A stretch of 64,000 bases of DNA from Nocardioides allogilvus (GTDB lineage: Bacteria; Actinomycetota; Actinomycetes; Propionibacteriales; Nocardioidaceae). Numbering within the stretch: position 1 is the stretch's first letter; each line of letters begins with the position of its first letter. Below are positions 1 to 7,299 of the stretch, piece after piece. The notes beneath the pieces are model-generated. The model searched no databases, was not told the origin of the DNA, and worked only from the letters and a program-made list of their open reading frames with translations. Position numbers and translations under genes: made by a program. The stretch covers positions 92,575-156,574 of the forward strand of contig NZ_PZYX01000010.1 of the NCBI RefSeq assembly GCF_003047285.1. Direction: 5' to 3'.

Positions 1-735
1 AGCCTGGAGACGCTGACCGCCGGCACCCTGACGATCGGCACCGACTCCCCGGCCTACGAGCCGTGGTTCGTCGGCGACGACCCGACCAACGGCCAGGGCT
101 ACGAGTCCGCGGTGGCCTACGCCGTCGCCGAGGAGCTGGGCTACTCGACCGACGAGGTCGAGTGGGTCACCGTGCCGTTCAACGCCGTGGTCAGCCCGGG
201 CGAGAAGAAGTTCGACTTCGACGTCAACCAGGTCTCCATCACCGAGCAGCGCCGCAAGGCCGTCGACTTCTCCAGCGGCTACTACGACGTGCGCCAGACC
301 GTCATCACCAACAAGGGCAGCGCCATCGACGGTGCGACGTCGATCGCCGACCTCGCCGACGCCCGCCTCGGCGCCCAGGTCGGCACCACGAGCTACACCG
401 CGATCACCGAGACGATCGGCACCTCCGAGCAGCCGGCCGCGTTCGACACCAACGACCAGGCCGTCCAGTCGCTGAAGAACGGCCAGATCGACGGCATCGT
501 GGTCGACCTGCCGACGGCCTACTACATGACGGCCGTCCAGCTCGACGACGGCATGATCGTCGGCCAGCTGCCGCTGCCCGAGGGCGACGTCGAGCAGTTC
601 GGCGCCGTGCTCGACAAGGACAGCCCGCTCACCGACTGCGTCAGCCAGGCCGTCGACGCACTGCGTGAGGACGGCACCCTCGACCAGATCGCCTCCGAGT
701 GGCTGGAGCAGCAGGGCGCTCCCGAGCTCTCCTGA
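1..735 (+). CDS. Amino-acid ABC transporter substrate-binding protein, partial (5' end outside window)
   Basis: The reading frame is open from base 1 and ends at TGA 733-735; about 244 residues are visible and the N-terminus with the expected lipoprotein signal is missing. The sequence opens with a typical family-3 solute-binding start (TLTIGTDSPAYEPW), and later contains VSITEQRRKAVDFSS and AQVGTTS, which are hallmarks of polar amino-acid binding proteins of the GlnH/HisJ type. It should capture an amino acid outside the membrane and hand it to the permease that follows. The stop overlaps the permease start (TGATG), so the two are probably translationally coupled. The exact substrate cannot be read from the sequence. 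Confidence 0.9.
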   Translation, partial: SLETLTAGTLTIGTDSPAYEPWFVGDDPTNGQGYESAVAYAVAEELGYSTDEVEWVTVPFNAVVSPGEKKFDFDVNQVSITEQRRKAVDFSSGYYDVRQTVITNKGSAIDGATSIADLADARLGAQVGTTSYTAITETIGTSEQPAAFDTNDQAVQSLKNGQIDGIVVDLPTAYYMTAVQLDDGMIVGQLPLPEGDVEQFGAVLDKDSPLTDCVSQAVDALREDGTLDQIASEWLEQQGAPELS

Positions 736-1598
736 TGCGACCTGCCGTCACGGACTGGCAGCCCTCCGCGATCCAGCTCGAGCGCGAGAGCTATCGCCGC
801 CGCCAGGCCGCACGCAGCACGGCCATCGCCGCGGCCAGCACGGCGCTGGTGCTCGGCGTCGTCGGCGTGCTGGTCGTCAGCTCACCCGGGTGGGAGCGGG
901 TCCACGAGACCTACTTCGACTGGGACAAGGCGGTCGATTCGTTCCCGGCGGTGCTCGCCGGCCTCTGGATGAACGTCAAGATCATGGTGGTCTCGGCGAT
1001 CGCCATCGTGGTCGTCAGCCTCACCATCGCGGTCATGCGCACCACACGAGGCCCGATCGCGTTCCCGCTGCGGCTGCTCGGCACGGTGTACGTCGACGTG
1101 TTCCGTGGCCTCCCGCTGCTGCTCGTCATCTTCCTGCTCGGGTTCGGCGGGCCGGCCCTCGACCTGTCGGGGCTGCCGCGCAGCGCCCTGTTCTGGGGCT
1201 GCGCGTCCCTGGTGCTGTCCTACTCGGCGTACGTCGCAGAGGTCTTCCGGGCGGGCATCGAGTCGGTGCACCAGTCGCAGCGCCTCGCCGGCCGCGCGCT
1301 CGGGCTGACCTATGCGCAGACGCTGCGCCACGTCGTGCTCCCGCAGGCCTGGCGCCGCGTGCTGCCCGCGCTGATGAACGACCTCGTCTCGCTGCAGAAG
1401 GACTCCGGGCTGATCGCCGTGCTGGGCACGGTCATCGACGCGATCCGGGCGGCGCAGATCGAGACGGCGAAGGACTTCAACTACACGCCGTACGTCGTCG
1501 CGGGTTTCCTCTTCATCTGCCTGACCGTGCCGATGGCGCGACTGACTGACTGGTATGCCCGCAAGCAGGGCTTCGCCGGCGCGGGGAGCCTGATGTGA
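735..1598 (+). CDS. Amino-acid ABC transporter permease
   Basis: A 287-residue inner-membrane permease of the HisM/GlnP type. The start ATG overlaps the upstream stop by one base. A hydrophilic N-terminus is followed by a first hydrophobic segment near residues 30-50, then several more helices. The cytoplasmic EAA-like loop that docks the ATPase is recognisable near residues 170-200 (EVFRAGIESV then RALGLTYAQTLRHVVLPQA). Conserved LVSLQKDSGL follows, which is typical of polar amino-acid permeases. Only one permease gene is present, so the channel is probably a homodimer. It overlaps the ATPase gene by four bases (GTGA). Confidence 0.92.
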   Translation: MRPAVTDWQPSAIQLERESYRRRQAARSTAIAAASTALVLGVVGVLVVSSPGWERVHETYFDWDKAVDSFPAVLAGLWMNVKIMVVSAIAIVVVSLTIAVMRTTRGPIAFPLRLLGTVYVDVFRGLPLLLVIFLLGFGGPALDLSGLPRSALFWGCASLVLSYSAYVAEVFRAGIESVHQSQRLAGRALGLTYAQTLRHVVLPQAWRRVLPALMNDLVSLQKDSGLIAVLGTVIDAIRAAQIETAKDFNYTPYVVAGFLFICLTVPMARLTDWYARKQGFAGAGSLM

Positions 1599-2326
1599 GC
1601 GTTCTCGAGATGAGCGGCGTCCGGAAGGCGTTCGGGTCCAACGTGGTGCTCGACGGCGTCGACTTCACGGTCAACCGCGGCGAGTGCGTCGTGCTGATCG
1701 GGGCTTCCGGGTCGGGCAAGTCGACGCTGCTGCGGTGCGCCAACCTGCTCGAGACCGTGGACGACGGGGTGATCACGTTCGAGGGCGAGGACATCACCGA
1801 CCCGCGGGTCAACGGCGACGAGGTTCGCTCCCGGATGGGGCTGGTCTTCCAGTCCTACAACCTGTTCCCGCACCTCACCGTGCTCGGCAACGTGACGCTC
1901 GCGCTGCGCAAGGTGCACGGCGTCGCGGCGGCCGAGGCCGAGCAGCGCGGGCTCGCGATGCTCGACCGGGTGGGGCTCGCGGAGAAGGCGAGGGCCCGGC
2001 CCGACGACCTCTCCGGCGGCCAGCAGCAGCGCGTCGCGATCGCCCGTGCCCTCGTCACCAACCCACGGCTGATGCTGCTCGACGAGGTCACCTCCGCGCT
2101 CGACCCCGAGCTGGTGGGCGAGGTGCTCGACCTCCTCTCCGACCTCAAGTCCGAGGGCGTGACGATGGTGCTGAACACGCACGAGATGGGCTTCGCCCGC
2201 GACGTTGCCGACACGGTCTGCTTCCTGCACGACGGCGTCATCCACGAGTCCGGCACCCCGGCGCAGGTGATCGGCGACCCGCAGCAGGAGCGCACCCGGG
2301 CGTTCCTGTCGCGGATCCGCGCCTGA
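1595..2326 (+). CDS. Amino-acid ABC transporter ATP-binding protein
   Basis: A 243-residue ATPase of the GlnQ/HisP type that powers the importer encoded just upstream. The start is GTG at 1595, overlapping the permease stop. Walker A (GASGSGKST) is near residue 34, the Q-loop lies in LVFQSYNLFPH, the signature is LSGGQQQR, Walker B is LMLLDEVTSALDPE and the switch histidine lies in NTHEMGFARDVAD. All catalytic elements are intact. Together with the two preceding genes it forms a compact three-gene operon. The next gene begins after 36 bases with its own probable promoter. Confidence 0.95.
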   Translation: MSVLEMSGVRKAFGSNVVLDGVDFTVNRGECVVLIGASGSGKSTLLRCANLLETVDDGVITFEGEDITDPRVNGDEVRSRMGLVFQSYNLFPHLTVLGNVTLALRKVHGVAAAEAEQRGLAMLDRVGLAEKARARPDDLSGGQQQRVAIARALVTNPRLMLLDEVTSALDPELVGEVLDLLSDLKSEGVTMVLNTHEMGFARDVADTVCFLHDGVIHESGTPAQVIGDPQQERTRAFLSRIRA

Positions 2327-2350
2327 CGTCGGGCGTCATGGGGCCACAGG

Positions 2351-2356
2351 TAGCCT
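2351..2356 (+). promoter_or_regulatory. Candidate -10 element of a leaderless start
   Basis: TAGCCT lies six bases before GTG 2363. This spacing puts the transcription start at or next to the start codon and favours GTG 2363 over the adjacent GTG 2360. No convincing -35 is visible. Confidence 0.45.
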
Positions 2357-2362
2357 GCGGTG

Positions 2363-4153
2363 GTGAGTGACGAGGGGGCAACACTGCAGGGAACGACGAC
2401 CCGTGAGGGCTTCGCTGTGCTGGGTCACGCGATCCGGCGCGAGCCCGGGATCTTCGTGCTCTCGACCCTGGGGTCGGTGCTCTTCGCCGTGCTCACCGTC
2501 GCCGATGCGTGGGTCCTCGGCTGGTCCACGGACAACGTCGTCATCCCCGCCTTCGAGACCGGCGAGATCGGCACCGGCCTGCTCTGGACGGTGCTGGCGC
2601 TGTTCCTCGGCGTAGCGATCCTGCGCGCCGTCGGCATCGTCGCGCGCCGGCTCGGGGCCGGCATCATGCAGTACCGCATGCAGGCGCACACCCGCCGCGC
2701 GGTGACCAGGCAGTACCTCACGCTGCCGATGGAGTGGCACCAGCGGCACCCGACCGGCCAGCTCCTCTCCAACGCCTACTCCGACGTCGAGGCCGCGTGG
2801 GGACCGATCGCGCCGCTGCCGATGGCGCTCGGCACCGTCGTGATGATGGTGATCGCAGTCATCCAGATGCTGCTCGCGGACGTCGTGCTGGCCGTCGTCG
2901 GGTTGCTCGTCTTCCCGGCCGTCGTGATCGCCAACCTCGCCTACCAGCGGCTCGCCTCGCCGCTGATGACCCACGCCCAGGGACTGCGCGCGGAGGTCAG
3001 CGAGATCGCGCACGAGTCCTTCGACGGCGCGATGGTGGTCAAGACGCTGGGCCGCGAGAGCGAGGAGACGGCCCGCTTCGCGCACAAGGCCGAGATGCTG
3101 CGCGACGTCAACATCCGCGCCGGTCGCATCCGCGCCGCCTTCGACCCGACCCTGGCCTCCCTGCCCAACGTCGGCGTCCTCGTCGTGCTCGCGGTCGGTG
3201 TCTCGCGGGTGACGAGCGGCGCGACCGACGCCGGCGACGTGGTGACGGTCGCCTACCTCCTGACCATCGTGTCCTTTCCGATCCGCGCGATCGGCTGGCT
3301 GCTGGGGGAGTTCCCGCGCAGCGTGGTCGGCTTCCGCCGCACCCAGGCCGTCCTCGCGGCGACCGGTTCCATGGAGTACGGCGCCGCGCGCATCCCCGCA
3401 CTCGAGAGCGGTGCGCACCTGGCGGTCGAGGGCCTGCACTACGCCTACGACCCTGCTGCGCCCCTGTTGAAGGGAGTTTCCTTCGACGTCGCGCCGGGCC
3501 GCACCGTCGCGCTCGTCGGTGCCACCGCCTCGGGCAAGAGCACGCTGACCAGCCTGCTGACCCGGCTCGTCGACCCCGACGCCGGGCGGATCGCCATCGA
3601 CGGCGCCGACCTGCGCGACCTCGAGCGGGGAGCGCTCGCCGGCTCGGTCGCGCTGGTGCCGCAGACCGCCTTCCTCTTCGACGACACCGTCCGCGGCAAC
3701 GTCACCCTCGGCGCCGACATCCCCGACGAGGAGGTGTGGGCCGCGCTGCGCGCCGCGCAGGCCGACGGCTTCGTCGCCGCGTTGGGTGACGGCCTGAGCA
3801 CGCGGCTGGGGGAGCGCGGCACGTCGCTGTCCGGTGGCCAGCGACAACGCATCTCCCTGGCCCGGGCGCTCGTACGGCGTCCGCGGCTGCTGATCCTCGA
3901 CGACGCGACCTCCGCGGTCGACCCGGAGGTCGAGGCCCGGATCCTGGCCAGCCTGCGCGCCGGCTCCACCGACACGACCCTGGTCGTGGTCGCCTACCGC
4001 AAGGCCACGATCGGCCTCGCCGACGAGGTCATCCACCTCGAGAACGGCGCCGTCGCCGACCGCGGCACCCACACCGAGCTGCTGGGCCGCAGCCGGGCCT
4101 ACGCACGGCTCGTCAACGCCTACGAGCAGGCCGCCCACGAGGAGTCGCTGTGA
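2363..4153 (+). CDS. ABC exporter half-transporter, degenerate ATP-site subunit
   Basis: A 596-residue half-transporter: six membrane helices in the first ~320 residues, then an ATPase domain. Walker A is GATASGKST near residue 386 and the signature is a canonical LSGGQ (489-493). Two catalytic positions are non-canonical: the residue after the Walker B aspartate is Asp514 rather than Glu (ILDDATSAVD), and the switch histidine is replaced by Tyr545 (VVVAYRKAT). The next gene, overlapping by four bases, has the opposite pattern: intact catalytic residues but a weak signature. This is the arrangement of heterodimeric exporters such as TM287/288 and BmrCD. The likely role is multidrug or lipid export; the substrate is unknown. 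Start GTG 2363 is chosen because of the leaderless promoter spacing. Confidence 0.9.
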   Translation: MSDEGATLQGTTTREGFAVLGHAIRREPGIFVLSTLGSVLFAVLTVADAWVLGWSTDNVVIPAFETGEIGTGLLWTVLALFLGVAILRAVGIVARRLGAGIMQYRMQAHTRRAVTRQYLTLPMEWHQRHPTGQLLSNAYSDVEAAWGPIAPLPMALGTVVMMVIAVIQMLLADVVLAVVGLLVFPAVVIANLAYQRLASPLMTHAQGLRAEVSEIAHESFDGAMVVKTLGRESEETARFAHKAEMLRDVNIRAGRIRAAFDPTLASLPNVGVLVVLAVGVSRVTSGATDAGDVVTVAYLLTIVSFPIRAIGWLLGEFPRSVVGFRRTQAVLAATGSMEYGAARIPALESGAHLAVEGLHYAYDPAAPLLKGVSFDVAPGRTVALVGATASGKSTLTSLLTRLVDPDAGRIAIDGADLRDLERGALAGSVALVPQTAFLFDDTVRGNVTLGADIPDEEVWAALRAAQADGFVAALGDGLSTRLGERGTSLSGGQRQRISLARALVRRPRLLILDDATSAVDPEVEARILASLRAGSTDTTLVVVAYRKATIGLADEVIHLENGAVADRGTHTELLGRSRAYARLVNAYEQAAHEESL

Positions 4154-5967
4154 GCACGACCGCAACCACCCGGTCCACCAGTGCCGCGACCGCGATGGAC
4201 TCCGGCGCCGACATCGGCGCCATGGACACGATCCGGCGCGGTGTCGCGATCTCGCCCGAGCTGCGCGAGGGACTGGGCGTCACTCTCCTGCTCGCCGTCG
4301 TGGCTTCCTGTGGTCAGGTCGTCGTGCCCATCGCCGTACAACAGACGCTGGACAAGGGACTGAACGGTCCCGACGGGCCGCGGTTGTCGTACGTCGTGTG
4401 GCTCGGCATCGCTGCTGCGCTGGCGATCGTGGTGACCAGCCTCGCGTCCTACTTCATGACCAAGCGGCTCTTCACGACGTCGGAGCGCGGGCTCGCGACG
4501 CTGCGGATCAAGGCCTTCCGGCACGTGCACGACCTGCCACTGCTGACGCAGAACACCGAGCGCCGCGGCGCGCTCGTCTCCCGCGTGACCAGCGACGTCG
4601 ACCAGGTCAGTCAGTTCCTGGTGTTCGGCGGGCTGATCTTCGTGGTCAGCGTCGGGCAGATCCTCGTGGCGACCGTGATCATGGTGATCTACAGCTGGGA
4701 GCTCGCGCTCGTCGTGTGGCTGTGCTTCGCGCCCCTGTTCATGTCGATCCGCTACTTCCAGCGCAAGCTGTCCGAGGCCTACGGCGTGGTCCGCCACCAG
4801 GTCGGCGTGCTGCTCGGGGCGATCAGCGAGCCCGTCGTGGGCGCGGCGGTCGTCCGTTCGTACGCCGTCGAGGACCGCACCCAACACCGCATCGACACCG
4901 CGATCACCGACTTCCAGGGTGCGAGCGTCCGGGCGCAGAAGTTCACCGTGGTGTCGTTCTCGCTGGGCGGCATCTCGGCCGGGCTGGCCAACGCCGGCGT
5001 GCTGATCGTGGGGGTGCTGCTCGGCTTCACGACCGACATGACCGCCGGCAAGGTGCTGGCCTTCGCGTTCCTGGTGACGCTGTTCGTCGGGCCGGTGCAG
5101 ATGGGCACGCAGATCCTCACCGACGCGCAGAACGCCATCGTGAGCTGGCGCCGCGTCATCGGCATCCTGGAGACGCCGGCCGACCTCGTCGACCCCGGGC
5201 CTGACGGGCAGGAGCTGCCGCGAGGTCCGCTGGACGTCACCTTCGACGACGTGACCTTCGCCTATCCCGACGGGCCCGACGTGCTCTCCGACGTGTCGAT
5301 GCACATCGATGCCGGGACGCGGGTGGCGATCGTGGGGGAGACCGGATCGGGCAAGTCGACCTTCGCCAAGCTGCTGACGCGGTTGATGGACCCGGGGTCC
5401 GGCGCCGTGCTGCTCGACGGCATCGACGTACGCCAGATCGCGCAGCACTCGCTGCGCACCAGCGTCGTGCTGGTGCCGCAGGAGGGCTTCCTGTTCGACG
5501 ACACGATCACGGCCAACGTGCGCTACGGCAAGCTCGACGCGACGGAGGCGGAGATCCTGGCCTCGGCCGACGAGCTCGGCCTGCGCGACTGGATCGACGC
5601 GCTGCCGAACGGCTTGGAGACCAGGGTCGGCCAGCGTGGGGAGTCACTCTCAGCAGGGGAGCGCCAGCTGGTGGCACTGCTGCGAGCGCACCTGGCCGAC
5701 CCCGATCTCCTGGTGCTCGACGAGGCGACCAGTGCCGTGGATCCGCAGCTCGAGATGAGGATCGGACGGGCCCTGGAGCGCCTGATGCAGTCGCGCACGT
5801 CGGTGACGATCGCCCACCGGCTCTCGACGGCCGAGAACGCCGACGAGGTGGTGGTGGTCGATCGGGGGAGGGTGGTGCAGCGTGGACCGCACTCCGAGCT
5901 GGTCACCCAGTCGGGGAGCGTCTACGCGGGTCTGCACAACTCGTGGATCGCCCAGCACACAGGCTGA
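4150..5967 (+). CDS. ABC exporter half-transporter, catalytic subunit of heterodimer
   Basis: A 605-residue half-transporter that starts with GTG overlapping the previous stop (GTGA), so the two proteins are made together. A ~50-residue hydrophilic, Thr/Ser-rich N-terminus precedes six membrane helices. Walker A is GETGSGKST near residue 395. The signature is the unusual LSAGE (500-504), while Walker B is complete with Glu525 (LVLDEATSAVD) and the switch histidine is present (His556, IAHRLST). The consensus ATP site should therefore combine this protein's Walker motifs with the partner's LSGGQ, and the degenerate site should combine the partner's Walker motifs with LSAGE. The gene ends 12 bases before the tail of the convergent ssg gene. 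Confidence 0.92.
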   Translation: MSTTATTRSTSAATAMDSGADIGAMDTIRRGVAISPELREGLGVTLLLAVVASCGQVVVPIAVQQTLDKGLNGPDGPRLSYVVWLGIAAALAIVVTSLASYFMTKRLFTTSERGLATLRIKAFRHVHDLPLLTQNTERRGALVSRVTSDVDQVSQFLVFGGLIFVVSVGQILVATVIMVIYSWELALVVWLCFAPLFMSIRYFQRKLSEAYGVVRHQVGVLLGAISEPVVGAAVVRSYAVEDRTQHRIDTAITDFQGASVRAQKFTVVSFSLGGISAGLANAGVLIVGVLLGFTTDMTAGKVLAFAFLVTLFVGPVQMGTQILTDAQNAIVSWRRVIGILETPADLVDPGPDGQELPRGPLDVTFDDVTFAYPDGPDVLSDVSMHIDAGTRVAIVGETGSGKSTFAKLLTRLMDPGSGAVLLDGIDVRQIAQHSLRTSVVLVPQEGFLFDDTITANVRYGKLDATEAEILASADELGLRDWIDALPNGLETRVGQRGESLSAGERQLVALLRAHLADPDLLVLDEATSAVDPQLEMRIGRALERLMQSRTSVTIAHRLSTAENADEVVVVDRGRVVQRGPHSELVTQSGSVYAGLHNSWIAQHTG

Positions 5968-5979
5968 GCGGCGAGTCGC

Positions 5980-6405
5980 TCAGACGCTGAGGATCTGCGA
6001 GATCAGGTCGTCGAGGTCGAGGTGCGGGCTCTCGGTGCCGCTGGGCACGAGGGCGAGCGTGCGGTCGAGGAAGTCGGTGACCTCGTCGGTGGGCGCCTCG
6101 AGGAGCAGGTGCCCGTCCGGGGAGCTCAGCATGATCAGGATGATCGCTCGGCCCGCGTCGTTGCTCGACGGGGAGATGTGGACGTCGCCCTCGCCGGCCG
6201 ATGCCGCCACGCCCTGCACCAGCAGCTCACGCGCGAAGGTCCACGTCAGCGGCTCGTCGGCGGTCAGGAAGGTCATCGTGACGGCGTAGGGATCCGGTCG
6301 CGTGTAGCCGAGCACCGTGTCGATGCGGTGGCTGCGACCGCTGTCGTCGAGGCATTCCAGCGTGACGTCCAACGCCACGTCCGCGACAACCGGCTGCTGA
6401 CTCAT
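5980..6405 (-). CDS. SsgA-family sporulation/cell-division regulator (SsgB-like)
   Basis: A 141-residue protein matching the SsgA-like (SALP) family, which is restricted to morphologically complex actinobacteria; SsgB in Streptomyces helps position FtsZ at sporulation septa. Recognisable family blocks in order are YTRPDPYAVTMTF, LTWTFARELLVQGV, GEGDVHISPS, LSSPDGHLLLEAP, FLDRTLALVPSGTE and a C-terminal DLDDLISQIL. The length equals that of SsgB (about 137-142). The start is supported by AAGGAG five bases upstream. It is a single-gene unit, convergent with the exporter operon. SsgB is the most likely member, since it is the one kept in lineages with few SALPs, but subfamily assignment needs a tree. 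Confidence 0.9.
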   Translation of the reverse strand: MSQQPVVADVALDVTLECLDDSGRSHRIDTVLGYTRPDPYAVTMTFLTADEPLTWTFARELLVQGVAASAGEGDVHISPSSNDAGRAIILIMLSSPDGHLLLEAPTDEVTDFLDRTLALVPSGTESPHLDLDDLISQILSV

Positions 6406-6423
6406 GGGGGCTCCTTCGGGGGC

Positions 6424-6445
6424 CGCCGGTCGGGGGGAACCGGCG
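6424..6445 (-). repeat. Inverted repeat in the leader of the ssg gene
   Basis: A perfect 7-bp inverted repeat (6424-6430 with 6439-6445) with an 8-base loop sits just upstream of the SsgA-like gene's ribosome binding site. It could form a leader hairpin or be a protein-binding site. Function is unknown. Confidence 0.3.
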
Positions 6446-6542
6446 TGGTGCTGGTCTGTACATCAGCAGGGACGCCCCTGCTCGGGGGCCATGACGCGAT
6501 TCCGGTGCCTTTTTTCGGAGGCGGCCGTCAGGGCCCACCGGA

Positions 6543-6548
6543 TACGCT
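6543..6548 (+). promoter_or_regulatory. Candidate -10 element (leaderless)
   Basis: TACGCT lies six bases before GTG 6555, the same spacing seen at several other genes in the window. It would start an mRNA directly at the small upstream reading frame 6555-6605. Confidence 0.35.
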
Positions 6549-6554
6549 CGTCGG

Positions 6555-6605
6555 GTGATCACCACGGGGACCCGACGGGCCTGTCGAGATGCGGTGCAGG
6601 CCTGA
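6555..6605 (+). CDS. Possible leaderless upstream micro-ORF (16 aa)
   Basis: GTG 6555 opens a 16-codon frame that ends in TGA 6603-6605, and that stop overlaps the ATG of the next gene (TGATG). The leaderless -10 spacing and the exact stop/start overlap suggest a translated leader that feeds ribosomes to the downstream gene, as described for many leaderless upstream frames in mycobacteria. The peptide contains one Cys and three adjacent or near-adjacent Arg codons. It may simply be coincidence, because short open frames are common at this GC content. Confidence 0.3.
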   Translation: MITTGTRRACRDAVQA

Positions 6606-7102
6606 TGGGAGTGCCCGGAGGCAGTGCCGCCAAGCGTGTCGTGCTGGAGACCCTCGGCTGGGTGCTCCTGGTCGCCGGAGTGGCCGCGATCTTCCTGCCC
6701 GGACCGGGCCTGCTCGGCATCTTTGCCGGGCTGGCGCTGCTCTCCCAGCAGTACGACTGGGCCGAGCGGCGGGTCGAGCCGGTCCGCCTCCGCGCCCTGC
6801 GCGGCGCGGCCGAGGGCGTCGAGACCTGGCCCCGGATCGTGGCCTCGGTCCTCGGTGCACTGATCCTCGCTGCGTGCGGGGTGCTGTGGATCATGTCGCC
6901 CCCCGCGCCGTCCTGGTGGCAGTTCCCGGAGGTCCTCTGGTTGCCCGGTGGGCTGTGGACCGGCATCACCCAGATCGCCTCAGCGGTGATCGCGCTGGCG
7001 CTGATCGCCTACTCCTACAAGCGCTTCCACGGCCACCCCGAGGCGGTCGAGGAGCTGACGGAGGCGATCGAGAATATCGATGACGAGGCACCGGTTTCGT
7101 GA
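6605..7102 (+). CDS. PGPGW-type small membrane protein (TIGR02611-like)
   Basis: A 165-residue membrane protein. The first helix (about residues 12-40) contains FLPGPGLLGIFAGLALLS followed by a tryptophan-containing amphipathic stretch (QQYDWAERRVEPVR), the signature of the PGPGW/TIGR02611 group of actinobacterial membrane proteins. Two further hydrophobic segments follow (ILAACGVLWIM and IALALIAYSY), and the C-terminus is acidic. The function is not established for the family. The chosen ATG overlaps the stop of a possible upstream micro-ORF; no strong Shine-Dalgarno sequence is visible, consistent with coupling. It lies immediately upstream of the tRNA-Val gene, on the same strand. Confidence 0.75.
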   Translation: MGVPGGSAAKRVVLETLGWVLLVAGVAAIFLPGPGLLGIFAGLALLSQQYDWAERRVEPVRLRALRGAAEGVETWPRIVASVLGALILAACGVLWIMSPPAPSWWQFPEVLWLPGGLWTGITQIASAVIALALIAYSYKRFHGHPEAVEELTEAIENIDDEAPVS

Positions 7103-7119
7103 GTGAGCGCGAGGGCCTG

Positions 7120-7125
7120 TAGAGT
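7120..7125 (+). promoter_or_regulatory. Candidate -10 element of tRNA-Val
   Basis: TAGAGT lies 16 bases before the mature tRNA 5' end, a suitable distance for a short precursor. A convincing -35 is not visible. Confidence 0.35.
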
Positions 7126-7141
7126 TCCCGCCGCACCACAC

Positions 7142-7213
7142 GGGCGATTGGCGCAGTGGTAGCGCGCTTCGTTCACACCGAAGAGGTCACTGGTTCGAAC
7201 CCAGTATCGCCCA
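7142..7213 (+). tRNA. tRNA-Val (anticodon CAC)
   Basis: The cloverleaf folds completely. The acceptor stem is 7142-7148 with 7206-7212, the D arm 7151-7165, and the anticodon stem 7167-7171 with 7179-7183. The seven-base loop 7172-7178 has anticodon CAC at 7174-7176, and the T arm (7189-7205) carries loop TTCGAAC. A discriminator A is at 7213. CCA is not encoded. It reads the GTG valine codon, a major codon in this GC-rich genome. The downstream hairpin that probably terminates it has been split by an insertion sequence. Confidence 0.97.
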
Positions 7214-7231
7214 CCCACGTTCGTGCACATC

Positions 7232-7260
7232 AGAGGCCGTTTCCCGTCGGGGAGGCGGCC
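7232..7260 (+). terminator. tRNA-Val terminator hairpin, interrupted by the IS element
   Basis: Joining bases 7232-7260 to 8592-8594, across one copy of the GCC target duplication, restores a 14-bp stem with a four-base loop (7246-7249). As it stands the outer three base pairs are separated by the insertion sequence; the remaining 11 bp can still fold. No T-tract follows, which is common for actinobacterial terminators. Confidence 0.6.
7258..7260. repeat. Target-site duplication, left copy (GCC)
   Basis: GCC at 7258-7260 and again at 8589-8591 directly flanks the terminal inverted repeats of the IS3-family element. Three to five bases is the usual duplication for this family. Confidence 0.7.
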
Positions 7261-7299
7261 TGAACCGCCCCGGAGTTTCCGGAGACTGTTTTTGTGGGC

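Noticed and set aside
2363..4153. Pseudogene because of altered Walker B and switch residues
   Set aside because: The partner gene has exactly the complementary changes, and the reading frame is intact and coupled, so this is a functional degenerate subunit.
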